NCBI GenBank assembly: GCA_021199145.1
Contig: JAJQIP010000065.1
Location: 1-13,811 of the forward strand
Length of the DNA stretch: 13,811 nucleotides
Origin: Porphyromonadaceae bacterium
GTDB lineage: Bacteria; Bacteroidota; Bacteroidia; Bacteroidales; UBA11471
Direction of reading: 5' to 3'
Position 1 is the stretch's first letter. The number at the start of each line of letters is the position of its first letter. Below, piece after piece: positions 7,879 through 13,811 of the stretch. Both the position numbers and the translations under genes were made by a program. The notes under the pieces were generated by a model. The model was not told the DNA's origin and made no database searches. It was given only the letters and a program-made list of their open reading frames with translations.

Positions 7879-7947
7879 TTTGGAAATTTGGCGCAAATCT
7901 GTTTGGAAATTTGGCGCAGAATCGTTTGGCAATTTGGCGTTTTCACC
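7879..7947. repeat. Three tandem 23-bp direct repeats upstream of the ATPase promoter
   Basis: The copies lie at 7879-7901, 7902-7924 and 7925-7947. Each begins TTTGGaAATTTGGCG: copies 1 and 2 share the first 17 bases (TTTGGAAATTTGGCGCA), and copy 3 has a C for A at position 6 and diverges after GGCG. The block ends 16 bp above the -33 box of the ATPase promoter, so it may be an array of binding sites for a regulator. The regular 23-bp period is close to two helical turns, which would place bound proteins on nearly the same face of the DNA. No similar block was seen elsewhere in the window. Confidence 0.85.
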
Positions 7948-8014
7948 TGCAATCTGTATTAGACTTATACTCCGGTCAGGTCTGTGGAGCATCCGACCCT
8001 CTAAGCCGTATCAC

Positions 8015-8061
8015 AAAAAACATCGACGGGACAGGCAATTTCAACCGCTTGTCCCGTCGAT
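8015..8061 (-). terminator. Rho-independent terminator downstream of the DUF2795 gene
   Basis: Perfect 12-bp arms (ATCGACGGGACA at 8022-8033 and TGTCCCGTCGAT at 8050-8061) enclose a 16-base loop. On the minus strand the hairpin is followed by G and six T residues (8020-8015). It lies 26 bp after the DUF2795 stop and isolates the ATPase gene from the core genes. Confidence 0.88.
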
Positions 8062-8086
8062 ATGGGTCAGTTAAGCTATCAAAAAA

Positions 8087-8308
8087 TCAATATTCCTCTT
8101 CGTTGAAGAAGAAGTCTTCTTTACTGGGATAATCGGGCCAAATGTCTTCGATACATTCATAGATTTCACCTTCATCTTCCATTTCCTGAAGATTCTCAAT
8201 TACTTCGAGAGGTGCTCCTGAACGCATGGCGTAATCGATGAGTTCGTCTTTAGTTGCAGGCCAAGGAGCATCTTCAAGTTTTGAAGCTAATTCCAATGTC
8301 CAATACAT
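8087..8308 (-). CDS. DUF2795 family small acidic protein
   Basis: A 73-residue acidic protein, MYWTLELASKLEDAPWPATKDEL at the N-terminus and FFFNEEEY at the C-terminus, recognised as the DUF2795 family common in Bacteroidales. Its function is unknown. The open frame continues upstream to 8614, but that part lies over the 3' end of the cobalamin adenosyltransferase gene. The family N-terminus, the conserved length and a promoter about 37 bp above all point to the ATG at 8308. The hydrophobic and acidic pattern, with WPATKDELIDYA followed by a GAPLEVIENL turn, suggests a small helical protein. A strong terminator follows 26 bp after the stop, so it can be expressed as a single gene. Confidence 0.9.
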   Translation of the reverse strand: MYWTLELASKLEDAPWPATKDELIDYAMRSGAPLEVIENLQEMEDEGEIYECIEDIWPDYPSKEDFFFNEEEY

Positions 8309-8344
8309 AACTGTTTTGATTTGAGCGTTTTTTAAATATTCCGA

Positions 8345-8374
8345 CAAAAATAGAATAAAATTTTCATTTACAAC
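8345..8374 (-). promoter_or_regulatory. Bacteroidota-type promoter for the DUF2795 gene
   Basis: The minus-strand -7 element TATTTTTG lies at 8352-8345, with GTTG (8374-8371) 18 bp upstream as a near -33 box. The predicted start is near 8338, about 30 bases before the ATG at 8308. The promoter overlaps the last codons of the cobalamin adenosyltransferase gene. Confidence 0.65.
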
Positions 8375-8933
8375 CTTTATCCCAATAAATTTCATCCCGT
8401 CCTTCAACAAAATTAACCCAACGGGAAAGGACGAAAAGATAATCGGATAAACGGTTGATATATTGCAACAACAGCGGGTCGACGGGATGGTGTGTATGTA
8501 GTTTGCAGATATGCCTTTCGGCCCGTCGGCATACGGTTCGGCATACGTGTGCCTGTGCGGAGGCTGTGGCTCCTCCCGGAAGGACGAAATTGCACAAAGG
8601 GGGAAGGGCGGCATCTAGCCGGTCAATACCCTCTTCCAGCCGTTTCACTTCTTCGGGGTGTACGGGAGTGGTTGCCTGTAAAGCTGTCCCTTCCGTATCC
8701 GTGGCCAGGTACGACCCGATGGAAAAGAGGCGGTGCTGTATGTCGAGCAACAGGGGAGCGGCGGAAGCGGCCTTCGGGGAGAGTAGGGCGCTCAGAAGGC
8801 CAAGATGGGCGTTGAGTTCGTCGATAGTGCCGTAGGTCTCTATGCGCAAATCCTGTTTGGGAACCCGTTTCCCTCCTACAAGTGATGTCGTGCCTTGGTC
8901 ACCGGTACCTGTGTAAAGCGTGCTCTTTTTCAT
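8364..8933 (-). CDS. PduO-type cob(I)alamin/cob(I)yrinic acid a,c-diamide adenosyltransferase
   Basis: A 189-residue enzyme that transfers the adenosyl group of ATP to reduced cobalamin, making coenzyme B12 in the cytoplasm. The family motifs are clear: the ATP-binding N-terminus TGTGDQGTT (residues 8-16), RIETYGTIDELNAHLG (30-45), FVLPGG (116-121), the arginine-rich helix CRTVCRRAER (131-140) and YINRLSDYLFVLSR (158-171). The frame is open up to 9023, but the family N-terminus MKKSTLYTGTG fixes the start at 8933; the extra stretch would overlap the upstream gene. It follows the methyltransferase-like gene by 31 bp and is likely co-transcribed with it. Bacteroidales use B12 for methylmalonyl-CoA mutase and methionine synthase, so this is a core gene. 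Confidence 0.96.
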   Translation of the reverse strand: MKKSTLYTGTGDQGTTSLVGGKRVPKQDLRIETYGTIDELNAHLGLLSALLSPKAASAAPLLLDIQHRLFSIGSYLATDTEGTALQATTPVHPEEVKRLEEGIDRLDAALPPLCNFVLPGGATASAQAHVCRTVCRRAERHICKLHTHHPVDPLLLQYINRLSDYLFVLSRWVNFVEGRDEIYWDKGCK

Positions 8934-8964
8934 AGCGGTAAGTTTTATGGTGGAATGTATTCCC

Positions 8965-9666
8965 TTAAAAGGGAACAATGTAATTCTGACGGTTGAGCTT
9001 GGGGCTGCAGACGGAAATGCCAAAGGCGTAAAGGTCGAAGGTCACCTTGGTTTTCTCCTTTTGGGTAAAGGCTTTCCACGCCTTGAGAATCTCTTTTTTC
9101 TGTCTGATTCCGTCCACAATCACCACCCCTTTTTCGGGAAGGAGGGGGGTGATTCGGTCGAAGGCCTGTTCATATTGACCTACATCGGCTTGTCTGTGCA
9201 GATAGATGAACGGGATTTCCCCGTTCCCCTCTTTCAGAGACAACAGCCCTTCAGGGATGGATTGACCGATGAAGGTGATGTTCCCCGGCAATTGCGTAGT
9301 CACCTCTTCAGCGGCAGCCCGTAAAGCGGCATCCGGTTCAATGCAAAACAGTTGGGCATCCGGATTCCCTTTTTGCAGATAGAGAGAGGTGTATCCGTCC
9401 TCACAACCGCATTCCACCATTACCGACGGTTTGAAATAGTTGACAAGGCGGAAGAACAGACGGCCTTTCCTCTTGTCAAACGGTCGTTTGCCGTGTAGTG
9501 CCCGATGCAGTTCTTCGATTTGCCGGTACGCATAGTAACTCCATTTCTCCTCAATGACCCGGGTGATAAATCCATAGGCAAAAGGGGAGTGTACGCCATA
9601 CCCTTTCCGATGACGTATTTTACGGATTTCCCGTGAGCAATATTGTTTTATGGCAAACCGATACAT
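8965..9666 (-). CDS. Class I SAM-dependent methyltransferase-like protein
   Basis: A 233-residue protein with a Rossmann methyltransferase pattern. It has a glycine-containing motif I, SVMVECGCEDGYTSLYL (residues 81-97), an acidic strand end CIEPD (108-112), and a late strand GVVIVDGIRQ (180-189). The N-terminal part GYGVHSPFAYGFITRVI (22-38) is basic or aromatic and seems typical of a Bacteroidales family next to cobalamin genes. The closest known type is the small O-methyltransferase fold, but the usual metal-binding IDGxH is replaced by IYLHRQ, so the substrate and even activity are uncertain. The start at 9666 is supported by a TAnnTTTG element 23 bp upstream. It lies 31 bp before the adenosyltransferase gene and probably shares its transcript. 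Confidence 0.8.
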   Translation of the reverse strand: MYRFAIKQYCSREIRKIRHRKGYGVHSPFAYGFITRVIEEKWSYYAYRQIEELHRALHGKRPFDKRKGRLFFRLVNYFKPSVMVECGCEDGYTSLYLQKGNPDAQLFCIEPDAALRAAAEEVTTQLPGNITFIGQSIPEGLLSLKEGNGEIPFIYLHRQADVGQYEQAFDRITPLLPEKGVVIVDGIRQKKEILKAWKAFTQKEKTKVTFDLYAFGISVCSPKLNRQNYIVPF

Positions 9667-9688
9667 GAGTGCATCTACTTCTGGTCCA

Positions 9689-9696
9689 CAAAAATA
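9689..9696 (-). promoter_or_regulatory. -7 element for the methyltransferase/adenosyltransferase genes
   Basis: TATTTTTG on the minus strand matches TAnnTTTG and lies 23 bp above the ATG at 9666. No clear TTTG occurs at the -33 distance, so the promoter may be weak or need an activator. Confidence 0.5.
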
Positions 9697-9761
9697 GAGA
9701 TTTCGTTCTGAAAATGGAAGTTTTCGTGTGGGGTTTCCCTCAGGATGTGGCAGATATTTTT

Positions 9762-9769
9762 TATCTTTG
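9762..9769 (+). promoter_or_regulatory. -7 element for the Nudix hydrolase gene
   Basis: TATCTTTG on the plus strand matches TAnnTTTG, about 83 bp above the ATG at 9853. No good TTTG lies 18-19 bp upstream. The leader would be about 77 bases. Confidence 0.45.
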
Positions 9770-9852
9770 TTTTATTGAGGTTACAAAGGTGAAAGGTGGC
9801 CTGTATCTGATTGTGTTTCATAGTTCTTAAGGGACTTTTGTTTTAAGATAAA

Positions 9853-10413
9853 ATGGAAGAGAAGACTAAAGCGGTTCGTCCGTGGGAAGTGTTGGAAAGC
9901 CGATATTTGTCGAAGAAACCGTGGTTTACGGTTCGTGAAGAGCATGTGCGGCTGCCCAACGGGAATGAACTTCCCCATTATTATGTGTTTGAATATCCCA
10001 ATTGGATAAATGTGATTGCCATAACCACCGAAGGAAAATATGTTTTCGAACGGCAATACCGGCATGCGCTAGGGGTGGTGTCGTATGAGTTGTGCGCAGG
10101 AGTCTGTGAGGCCGTTGACGGCTCTCCGCTCGAGTCCGCCCGTCGGGAGTTGCTGGAAGAGACGGGCTATGGCAACGGGGAATGGGAGGAGTTGATGGTG
10201 CTCTCTCCGAATCCGGGAACCCATACCAACCTGACCTATTGCTATCTCGCCCGAAATGTGGAACGGGTGGAGGCTCCGCATTTGGAACCGACGGAGGATA
10301 TCGCCGTGGACTTGCTGTCGCTTGATGAGGTCCGTGCCTTACTCGACCGTAACGGGGTAATCCAGGCGTTACATGCCGCCCCGTTGTGGAAACATATTTC
10401 TATGTTGAAGTAG
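9853..10413 (+). CDS. Nudix hydrolase (ADP-ribose pyrophosphatase-like)
   Basis: A 186-residue protein with the ADP-ribose pyrophosphatase layout: an N-terminal strand region (WEVLESRYLSKKPWFTVREE), then RQYRHALG (68-75), and a Nudix box from Gly83 to Tyr106. The catalytic half RELLEETGY (98-106) is intact, with Glu99, Glu102 and Glu103 available for Mg2+ binding. The first half (GVCEAVDGSPLESAR) has one residue more than the usual spacing and no glutamate at the first Nudix Glu position. It would cleave a nucleoside diphosphate linked to another group, such as ADP-ribose or a nucleotide sugar; the substrate cannot be told. It converges with ribH, whose stop lies 4 bp away, and no stand-alone terminator fits between them. 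Confidence 0.92.
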   Translation: MEEKTKAVRPWEVLESRYLSKKPWFTVREEHVRLPNGNELPHYYVFEYPNWINVIAITTEGKYVFERQYRHALGVVSYELCAGVCEAVDGSPLESARRELLEETGYGNGEWEELMVLSPNPGTHTNLTYCYLARNVERVEAPHLEPTEDIAVDLLSLDEVRALLDRNGVIQALHAAPLWKHISMLK

Positions 10414-10417
10414 TTCC

Positions 10418-10909
10418 CTATTTCATGCGGGCGGCAAAGGCGGCCATTTTGATGGCCGTAACGGCGGCTTCATCGCCTTTGTTCCCATATTTCCCTCCGG
10501 AGCGGTCGATAGCTTGCTGTTTGCTGTTAGTCGTGAGGACACCGAAAACCACGGGAATATCGAGCATTGTATTGAGACGGGTCGTCCCTTCGGTTACGCC
10601 CTGACAGATATAATCGAAATGGGGGGTTTCGCCTCGTATTACGCAACCTAGTACAATGACGGCATCCGGCCGGTAGTGGGCGGCCATGCGTTGGGCTCCG
10701 AATGTGAGTTCGAATGTCCCGGGTACCTGTTCTACGAAGATATTTTCCTCTTTTACCCCATGTTTTTTCAGGGTTTGACAAGCTCCGTCGAGCAGGTTGC
10801 CAGTGATGTCATGATTCCACTCGGCACATACGATTGCAATCCGCAATGACGGGCAGTGAGGGACAGTGCTGTTGTCGCAAGCAGAGAGATTTTGATAGGC
10901 TGTGGCCAT
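10418..10909 (-). CDS. ribH: 6,7-dimethyl-8-ribityllumazine synthase
   Basis: A 163-residue enzyme for the next-to-last step of riboflavin synthesis. It joins 5-amino-6-ribitylaminouracil with 3,4-dihydroxy-2-butanone 4-phosphate, usually as a large cytoplasmic shell of many subunits. Family motifs are clear: EWNHDIT (residues 30-36), VPGTFE (62-67), GCVIRGETPHFDY (88-100) with the probable catalytic His97, VVFGVLTTNS (120-129), and the GGKYGNKGDEAA tail (138-149). The length is normal. The first 20 residues are a short extra N-terminus, common in this phylum. It lies 81 bp after the TPR gene on the same strand, but a terminator-like hairpin sits in that gap, so part of its transcription may come from a promoter there. 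Confidence 0.98.
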   Translation of the reverse strand: MATAYQNLSACDNSTVPHCPSLRIAIVCAEWNHDITGNLLDGACQTLKKHGVKEENIFVEQVPGTFELTFGAQRMAAHYRPDAVIVLGCVIRGETPHFDYICQGVTEGTTRLNTMLDIPVVFGVLTTNSKQQAIDRSGGKYGNKGDEAAVTAIKMAAFAARMK

Positions 10910-10931
10910 AATTTGTCTTATAATTGGGGAT

Positions 10932-10963
10932 AAAAATAGGAATTGCCACTGTTGGCAATTCCT
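10932..10963 (-). terminator. Terminator-like hairpin between the TPR gene and ribH
   Basis: Perfect 10-bp arms AGGAATTGCC (10938-10947) and GGCAATTCCT (10954-10963) enclose a 6-base loop. On the minus strand an A and five T residues follow (10937-10932). It could end or reduce transcripts of the TPR gene before ribH. The same T-rich stretch reads TATTTTTA on the minus strand, close to a -7 element, so the site might also hold a ribH promoter. Confidence 0.7.
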
Positions 10964-10990
10964 TTTAAGGGGTGACTCCGTGAAGGAGTG

Positions 10991-11674
10991 TTATAGTTTT
11001 GTCTGCACACGTTCGATATATTTGTCAATATCCCGAGCCGTGGCCGATGTGGCGTAGTCGTTTTTAATCTGTTGGTAGAGGGAGAGGGCTTTGCCGTAAT
11101 CTTCCGTAGCTTCAGCGATAGTGGCCGCTTTTTGCAGATAGAAGGGAGAGAAGAGTTCGTTGTCCGCTTTTTTGGCCGCTGTCTCAAACAGACTGATGGC
11201 CTCTGTGGTGTTACCTATATTAGCCTGACAGTTGGCAATCATCCCTATTACATTCGGTGAGATGAATTTGTCGTTCGCCTTGAATTTCTTGAAATAGCGC
11301 AGGGCTTCGTCATAGTTGCCCAGGTTGAAATGGCAGATTCCGGCATAAACGGCCGCCAGGTTAGCGGCGGAAGTATGGGAATAGTTTTCGACAATGGCTT
11401 CGAAGCCCATATAGTCGGCATCATTGCCTTGGAGGGCCAATTGGAAGGAATCGGTGTCAAGGTAAAATTCTCCTTTGAACATCTCGGCATAAGCGGTCGC
11501 TTCCCGAGGTTCGAAATAGAAGTGCCGTAGCCCTAACCATACGGCTACGATTATGATAATCACCCCGATTACGAGGAAGATACCTTTTTGGTTTTTTTCG
11601 ATGAATTGCTCCGATGATGAGAGGACTTCGTTCACTTTGTCCATTTCATCGTTCGCATTTTGTTTTTGTGCCAT
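10991..11674 (-). CDS. Membrane-anchored TPR protein (YfgM/TPR_21-like)
   Basis: A 227-residue protein with a polar N-terminus of about 30 residues, one clear membrane segment (GIFLVIGVIIIIVAVWLGL, residues 31-49), and a helical region with TPR-like repeats. These include AAVYAGICHFNLGNYDEALRYF near 108-129 and a second unit around 171-201 (FSPFYLQKAATIAEATEDYG, KALSLY). The layout matches YfgM-type proteins, whose C-terminal TPR domain faces the periplasm and binds other proteins; in E. coli YfgM works with the Sec translocon and chaperones. That role is only inferred here. The pairing with ribH and divergent recF seems conserved in Bacteroidales, from memory. The ATG at 11674 follows a TAnnTTTG element. 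Confidence 0.88.
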   Translation of the reverse strand: MAQKQNANDEMDKVNEVLSSSEQFIEKNQKGIFLVIGVIIIIVAVWLGLRHFYFEPREATAYAEMFKGEFYLDTDSFQLALQGNDADYMGFEAIVENYSHTSAANLAAVYAGICHFNLGNYDEALRYFKKFKANDKFISPNVIGMIANCQANIGNTTEAISLFETAAKKADNELFSPFYLQKAATIAEATEDYGKALSLYQQIKNDYATSATARDIDKYIERVQTKL

Positions 11675-11717
11675 ATCTGATTTTGTATTTTAAAGCAGAT
11701 GAATTATTTCGTGATGA

Positions 11718-11725
11718 CAAAAGTA
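11718..11725 (-). promoter_or_regulatory. -7 element for the TPR gene
   Basis: TACTTTTG on the minus strand matches TAnnTTTG, 44 bp above the ATG at 11674. The -33 box is not recognisable at the expected distance. Confidence 0.5.
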
Positions 11726-11788
11726 CTGTTTTTATCTTTATAAAATGAAAAATCAACACGCTTTTTTGCCGATTTTTAAAATACAGCG

Positions 11789-11809
11789 AGCGAAAGGTTC
11801 GCTTTTTTT
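11789..11809 (+). terminator. Terminator-like hairpin in the TPR-recF divergent region
   Basis: AGCGAA (11789-11794), a 3-base loop and TTCGCT (11798-11803) are followed by a run of T up to 11809 on the plus strand. No plus-strand gene lies close upstream, so it may block antisense or upstream transcripts from entering recF, or act in a longer recF leader. Confidence 0.4.
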
Positions 11810-11841
11810 GAGTCAGGAGGGCTGGGAAAACAGGAAAATTT

Positions 11842-11857
11842 GTGTACGTTTGTACAC
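11842..11857 (+). promoter_or_regulatory. recF promoter element overlapped by an inverted repeat
   Basis: TACGTTTG at 11845-11852 matches TAnnTTTG and lies 23 bp above the recF ATG at 11876. It is embedded in an inverted repeat GTGTAC (11842-11847), 4-base spacer, GTACAC (11852-11857). The -33 box is weak. The symmetry suggests an operator, though it could be chance. Confidence 0.5.
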
Positions 11858-11875
11858 GCAAAAGGGTTCCCCGAC

Positions 11876-12967
11876 ATGATACTTTCCCGTCTCTCCATCT
11901 TGAATTTCAAAAACATCGCCCAGGCAGATTTATCGTTCTCTCCGGGTCTCAACTGTTTTTTGGGGAATAACGGCATGGGAAAGACCAATCTGCTGGAGGC
12001 TCTTTATTATCTCTCTTTCTGCAAGGGGTTTATCCCATTGCCTGATTCCCAGAATATCCGGCACGGGGAAGAGTTTTTCATGTTGCAGGGTTTTTATCTT
12101 TGTGAAGATGCGACGGAAGAGATCTATTGCGGTGTGAAATTCCGGCAGAAAAAGGTTTTCAAGCGGAACAAGAAGGAGTACGGGCGGTTGGCCGACCATA
12201 TAGGGCTTATCCCGTTGGTGATGATTTCACCGGCGGATGCGGGATTGATTCAAGGGGGCAGCGAAGAGCGGCGACGTTTTCTCGATATGGTCATTTCCCA
12301 ATTTGACAAGGCCTATCTGGATAAATTGATGCGCTACAACAAGGCTTTGATGCAGCGAAACAGCTTGCTGAAACAGGGTGTTGTCGAGCCGTCAGCCTAC
12401 GAGATTTGGGAAGAGCAGATGTGGCTTGCCGCCGGTGATATTTATGCGGCGAGGAGTCGTTTCCTTGCGGAGTTTATTCCGGTATTCCAGGAGTTCTATA
12501 CTGTCATATCGGGCGGAAACGAGAAGGTAGGTCTCTCCTATGTCTCGCATGTGGTGCAGGGCGATTTGCGCATGCTGTTGGCGGAGGTGCGTCAGCGGGA
12601 CCTGCTGTTGGGCTACACCTCCCGTGGGGTGCATAAAGATGAGTTGGAGATGAGTCTGGAGGGTTATCAGATGAAGCGTATCGGCTCCCAAGGTCAGAAC
12701 AAGACCTTCCTTATTGCCTTGAAACTGGCACAATTCGACTATCTCAACCGGAACGGGCATACGACTCCCTTGCTATTGCTCGACGATGTCTTTGACAAAC
12801 TCGATGCCCAACGGATGGAACGCATCATTTCGCTGGTTTCCCAAGAGCGTTTCGGTCAGATTTTCGTGACGGATACCAACCGGGAATACCTGGATGCCAT
12901 TGTCCGCCGGACAGGCGGGAATTATCGTCTGTTCCAAGTGGAAAACGGCTGTTTTACAGATTTATAA
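11876..12967 (+). CDS. recF: DNA replication/repair protein RecF
   Basis: A 363-residue SMC-like ATPase that helps load RecA at single-strand gaps on damaged DNA, with RecO and RecR. It has Walker A GNNGMGKT (residues 30-37), the ABC-type signature GSQGQNKT (270-277) and Walker B LLLLDDVFDKLD (299-310). YTSRGVHKDEL (247-257) and RRFLDMVISQ (133-142) are further RecF family motifs. The frame is open 12 codons further up to 11840, but the family start MILSRLSILNFKNI fixes 11876, just below a TAnnTTTG element. The stop is 8 bp before the next ATG, so it forms an operon with the DUF721 gene. It is not next to dnaN here, unlike in many other phyla. Confidence 0.97.
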   Translation: MILSRLSILNFKNIAQADLSFSPGLNCFLGNNGMGKTNLLEALYYLSFCKGFIPLPDSQNIRHGEEFFMLQGFYLCEDATEEIYCGVKFRQKKVFKRNKKEYGRLADHIGLIPLVMISPADAGLIQGGSEERRRFLDMVISQFDKAYLDKLMRYNKALMQRNSLLKQGVVEPSAYEIWEEQMWLAAGDIYAARSRFLAEFIPVFQEFYTVISGGNEKVGLSYVSHVVQGDLRMLLAEVRQRDLLLGYTSRGVHKDELEMSLEGYQMKRIGSQGQNKTFLIALKLAQFDYLNRNGHTTPLLLLDDVFDKLDAQRMERIISLVSQERFGQIFVTDTNREYLDAIVRRTGGNYRLFQVENGCFTDL

Positions 12968-12975
12968 ATAAAGCC

Positions 12976-13269
12976 ATGCAGCGGAAAGAGGTGAAACGGT
13001 TAGGGGAGATTCTCCCGCAGATTTTGATAGACCAGCATCTCCGCCCCCGTCTTGACGAAGTGCAGGCGGCCGCTTTGTGGAAAGAGATTTTCGGAGATAC
13101 GGTGACCCGGTATACAACACGGGTGTATGTCCGGACGGGGGTGATGTATGTCTCCCTCTCCTCTGCTGTTTTGCGGAACGAACTGTTGAGTTGCAAGACC
13201 CTGCTTCTGCAGCGGCTGAACGAACGAATGGGTCAGCCGGGAATGATAAAGGAGATTGTTTTCCGATAA
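12976..13269 (+). CDS. DUF721 (DciA-like) protein
   Basis: A 97-residue basic protein of the DUF721 family. Typical parts are RLGEILPQIL near the N-terminus, AALWKEIFGDTVTRYTTRVYVRTGVMYVSLSSAVLRNEL in the middle (given here as residues 32-70 with key Trp35, Gly40, Ser60 and Leu66), and a C-terminal helix. DciA, which contains this domain, helps load the replicative helicase DnaB in bacteria that lack DnaC. A helicase-loading role here is plausible but inferred, because this is only the short domain. It begins 8 bp after recF and ends before a plus-strand terminator, so both genes probably share one transcript linked to DNA replication and repair. Confidence 0.85.
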   Translation: MQRKEVKRLGEILPQILIDQHLRPRLDEVQAAALWKEIFGDTVTRYTTRVYVRTGVMYVSLSSAVLRNELLSCKTLLLQRLNERMGQPGMIKEIVFR

Positions 13270-13275
13270 GGGAGC

Positions 13276-13309
13276 TCCGGTAGGTGAAATGTCGCCCGGA
13301 TAGTTTTTT
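13276..13309 (+). terminator. Terminator of the recF-DUF721 operon
   Basis: A hairpin with outer arms TCCGG and CGGA and inner arms GGTGA and TCGCC (one G-T pair) spans 13276-13300. It is followed by TAG and six T residues (13304-13309) on the plus strand. It fills the 38-bp gap between the convergent genes. Confidence 0.65.
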
Positions 13310-13811
13310 ATCCCTGATGTTCGTAGGTATCGATATGGCGTTTCTTTTTCTCCTCTAAAATCTCGTCGATGGCGATAAGGATGCCCGACTCTTCCACGTC
13401 GCCGAATTCATCGTTGACGGCCGTGCCGAACATCCGCATGGTCGGGGAGAGATTCATATAACTGTTTACCAAGGGAGGGATATTGAATCCCAAGGCCCGG
13501 ACTTCCTGGTTGAGGATCTTGTAATCTTCTTTGAAGGAGTTGTTCTCCGGGAAAATCTTATGCAGCTCTTCGTAGTCGCTATGGGTCTCAAGAGGGGTAC
13601 GGGGATAGACGAGTCTCTCTGTATCCATGAAATGCTTGTTGAGAAAATAGAGTATCATATTCCGCCCTTTTATCGAAAAAGTGGGGTACATGGTCATTTT
13701 GCCGAAGAAGTATTTGATTTGGGGGTTGTTGACCGTCAAGGCACCCAATCCGTCCCACAGGTTGTCAAGGGCATAAAGGCTTTTCGGCTTAATTCGGGTA
13801 GATTGATATTC
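13308..13811 (-). CDS. GNAT/hemolysin-family lipid N-acyltransferase (GlsB/OlsB-like), C-terminal part
   Basis: The minus-strand frame is open from the stop at 13310-13308 to the window edge, giving 167 residues of a longer protein. A TTG at 13748 could be read as a start, but the 21 codons above it (ending SLYALDNLWDG) fit the family, so the gene continues outside the window. LWDGLGAL, MYPTFSIKGRN, and IPPLVNSYMNLSPTM followed by DEFGDVEESGILI resemble the C-terminal half of OlsB/GlsB-type acyltransferases, annotated as hemolysin or GNAT proteins. In Bacteroides, GlsB makes the first N-acylation of glycine lipids at the membrane. The family call is from recognition of these stretches; the glycine-lipid role is inferred. 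It converges with the DUF721 gene. Confidence 0.78.
   Translation of the reverse strand, partial: EYQSTRIKPKSLYALDNLWDGLGALTVNNPQIKYFFGKMTMYPTFSIKGRNMILYFLNKHFMDTERLVYPRTPLETHSDYEELHKIFPENNSFKEDYKILNQEVRALGFNIPPLVNSYMNLSPTMRMFGTAVNDEFGDVEESGILIAIDEILEEKKKRHIDTYEHQG

Noticed and set aside
8309..8614. Upstream extension of the DUF2795 frame
   Set aside because: It overlaps the cobalamin adenosyltransferase gene in another frame, is low in conserved features and lies above the predicted promoter.
8455..8835. Plus-strand ORF of 126 codons opposite the cobalamin adenosyltransferase gene
   Set aside because: A shadow of a GC-richer, motif-complete gene on the minus strand.
8960..8975. Palindrome TTCCCTT-AA-AAGGGAA at the end of the methyltransferase-like gene
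   Set aside because: The central loop is only two bases, no T run follows on either strand, and half of it is coding sequence. It is not supported as a terminator.
10440..10457. Hairpin CGGCCAT/ATGGCCG near the Nudix-ribH convergence
   Set aside because: It lies inside ribH codons and has no T run, so it may be incidental.
11646..11861. Minus-strand ORF of 71 codons in the TPR-recF spacer
   Set aside because: It crosses the spacer and predicted promoters, has no family resemblance and overlaps the start of the TPR gene in another frame.
12392..12760. Minus-strand ORF of 122 codons within recF
   Set aside because: Antisense shadow of the well-supported recF gene.

Overview
The window looks like a Bacteroidales (phylum Bacteroidota) chromosome. 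The evidence is the set of housekeeping genes on the right (recF followed by a DUF721 gene, TPR protein plus ribH, a DUF2795 protein, a glycine-lipid-type N-acyltransferase) and several promoter-like sites with the Bacteroidota -7 consensus TAnnTTTG. No species can be assigned from sequence alone. No tRNA, rRNA, CRISPR array or insertion sequence was seen.

Left part (1-6400, all minus strand): one tightly packed defence operon. Read in its own direction it encodes a full-length cytosine-5 DNA methyltransferase (6400-5171), a compact phage-type cytosine methyltransferase-like protein (5169-4447), an McrB-type AAA+ NTPase with an N-terminal domain that may be DNA-binding (4450-2840), a 747-residue McrC/LlaJI-type PD-(D/E)XK nuclease subunit (2771-528), and the first 170 codons of a P-loop ATPase of the OLD/SMC-like kind (512-1, cut by the window edge). 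This matches the plan of LlaJI/BsuMI restriction-modification, where two m5C methyltransferases protect the host and an McrBC-like motor plus nuclease cuts unmodified DNA. Two things are less usual: the second methyltransferase is a short phage-like one, and an extra ATPase gene is attached at the 3' end. Base composition is mosaic. The methyltransferases, the McrB N-terminal domain and the last ATPase are AT-rich, while the McrB motor and most of the nuclease are nearer the host level.

Middle (6401-8086): a short spacer with a possible 39-codon ORF, then a stand-alone AAA_14/DUF4143 ATPase (7816-6542) with a good Bacteroidota promoter. Three tandem 23-bp repeats lie just upstream of that promoter. 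A strong minus-strand terminator (8015-8061) separates this accessory block from the core genes.

Right part (8087-13811): core genes. Minus strand: a SAM-dependent methyltransferase-like gene and a PduO-type cobalamin adenosyltransferase, probably co-transcribed, then a DUF2795 gene with its own promoter. A Nudix hydrolase on the plus strand converges with ribH, and a membrane-anchored TPR protein lies upstream of ribH. Divergent from the TPR gene, recF and a DUF721 (DciA-like) gene form a plus-strand pair that ends at a terminator. At the right edge is the 3' part of a GNAT/hemolysin-family lipid N-acyltransferase. The strongest candidate for a less-described system is the five-gene defence operon at the left.
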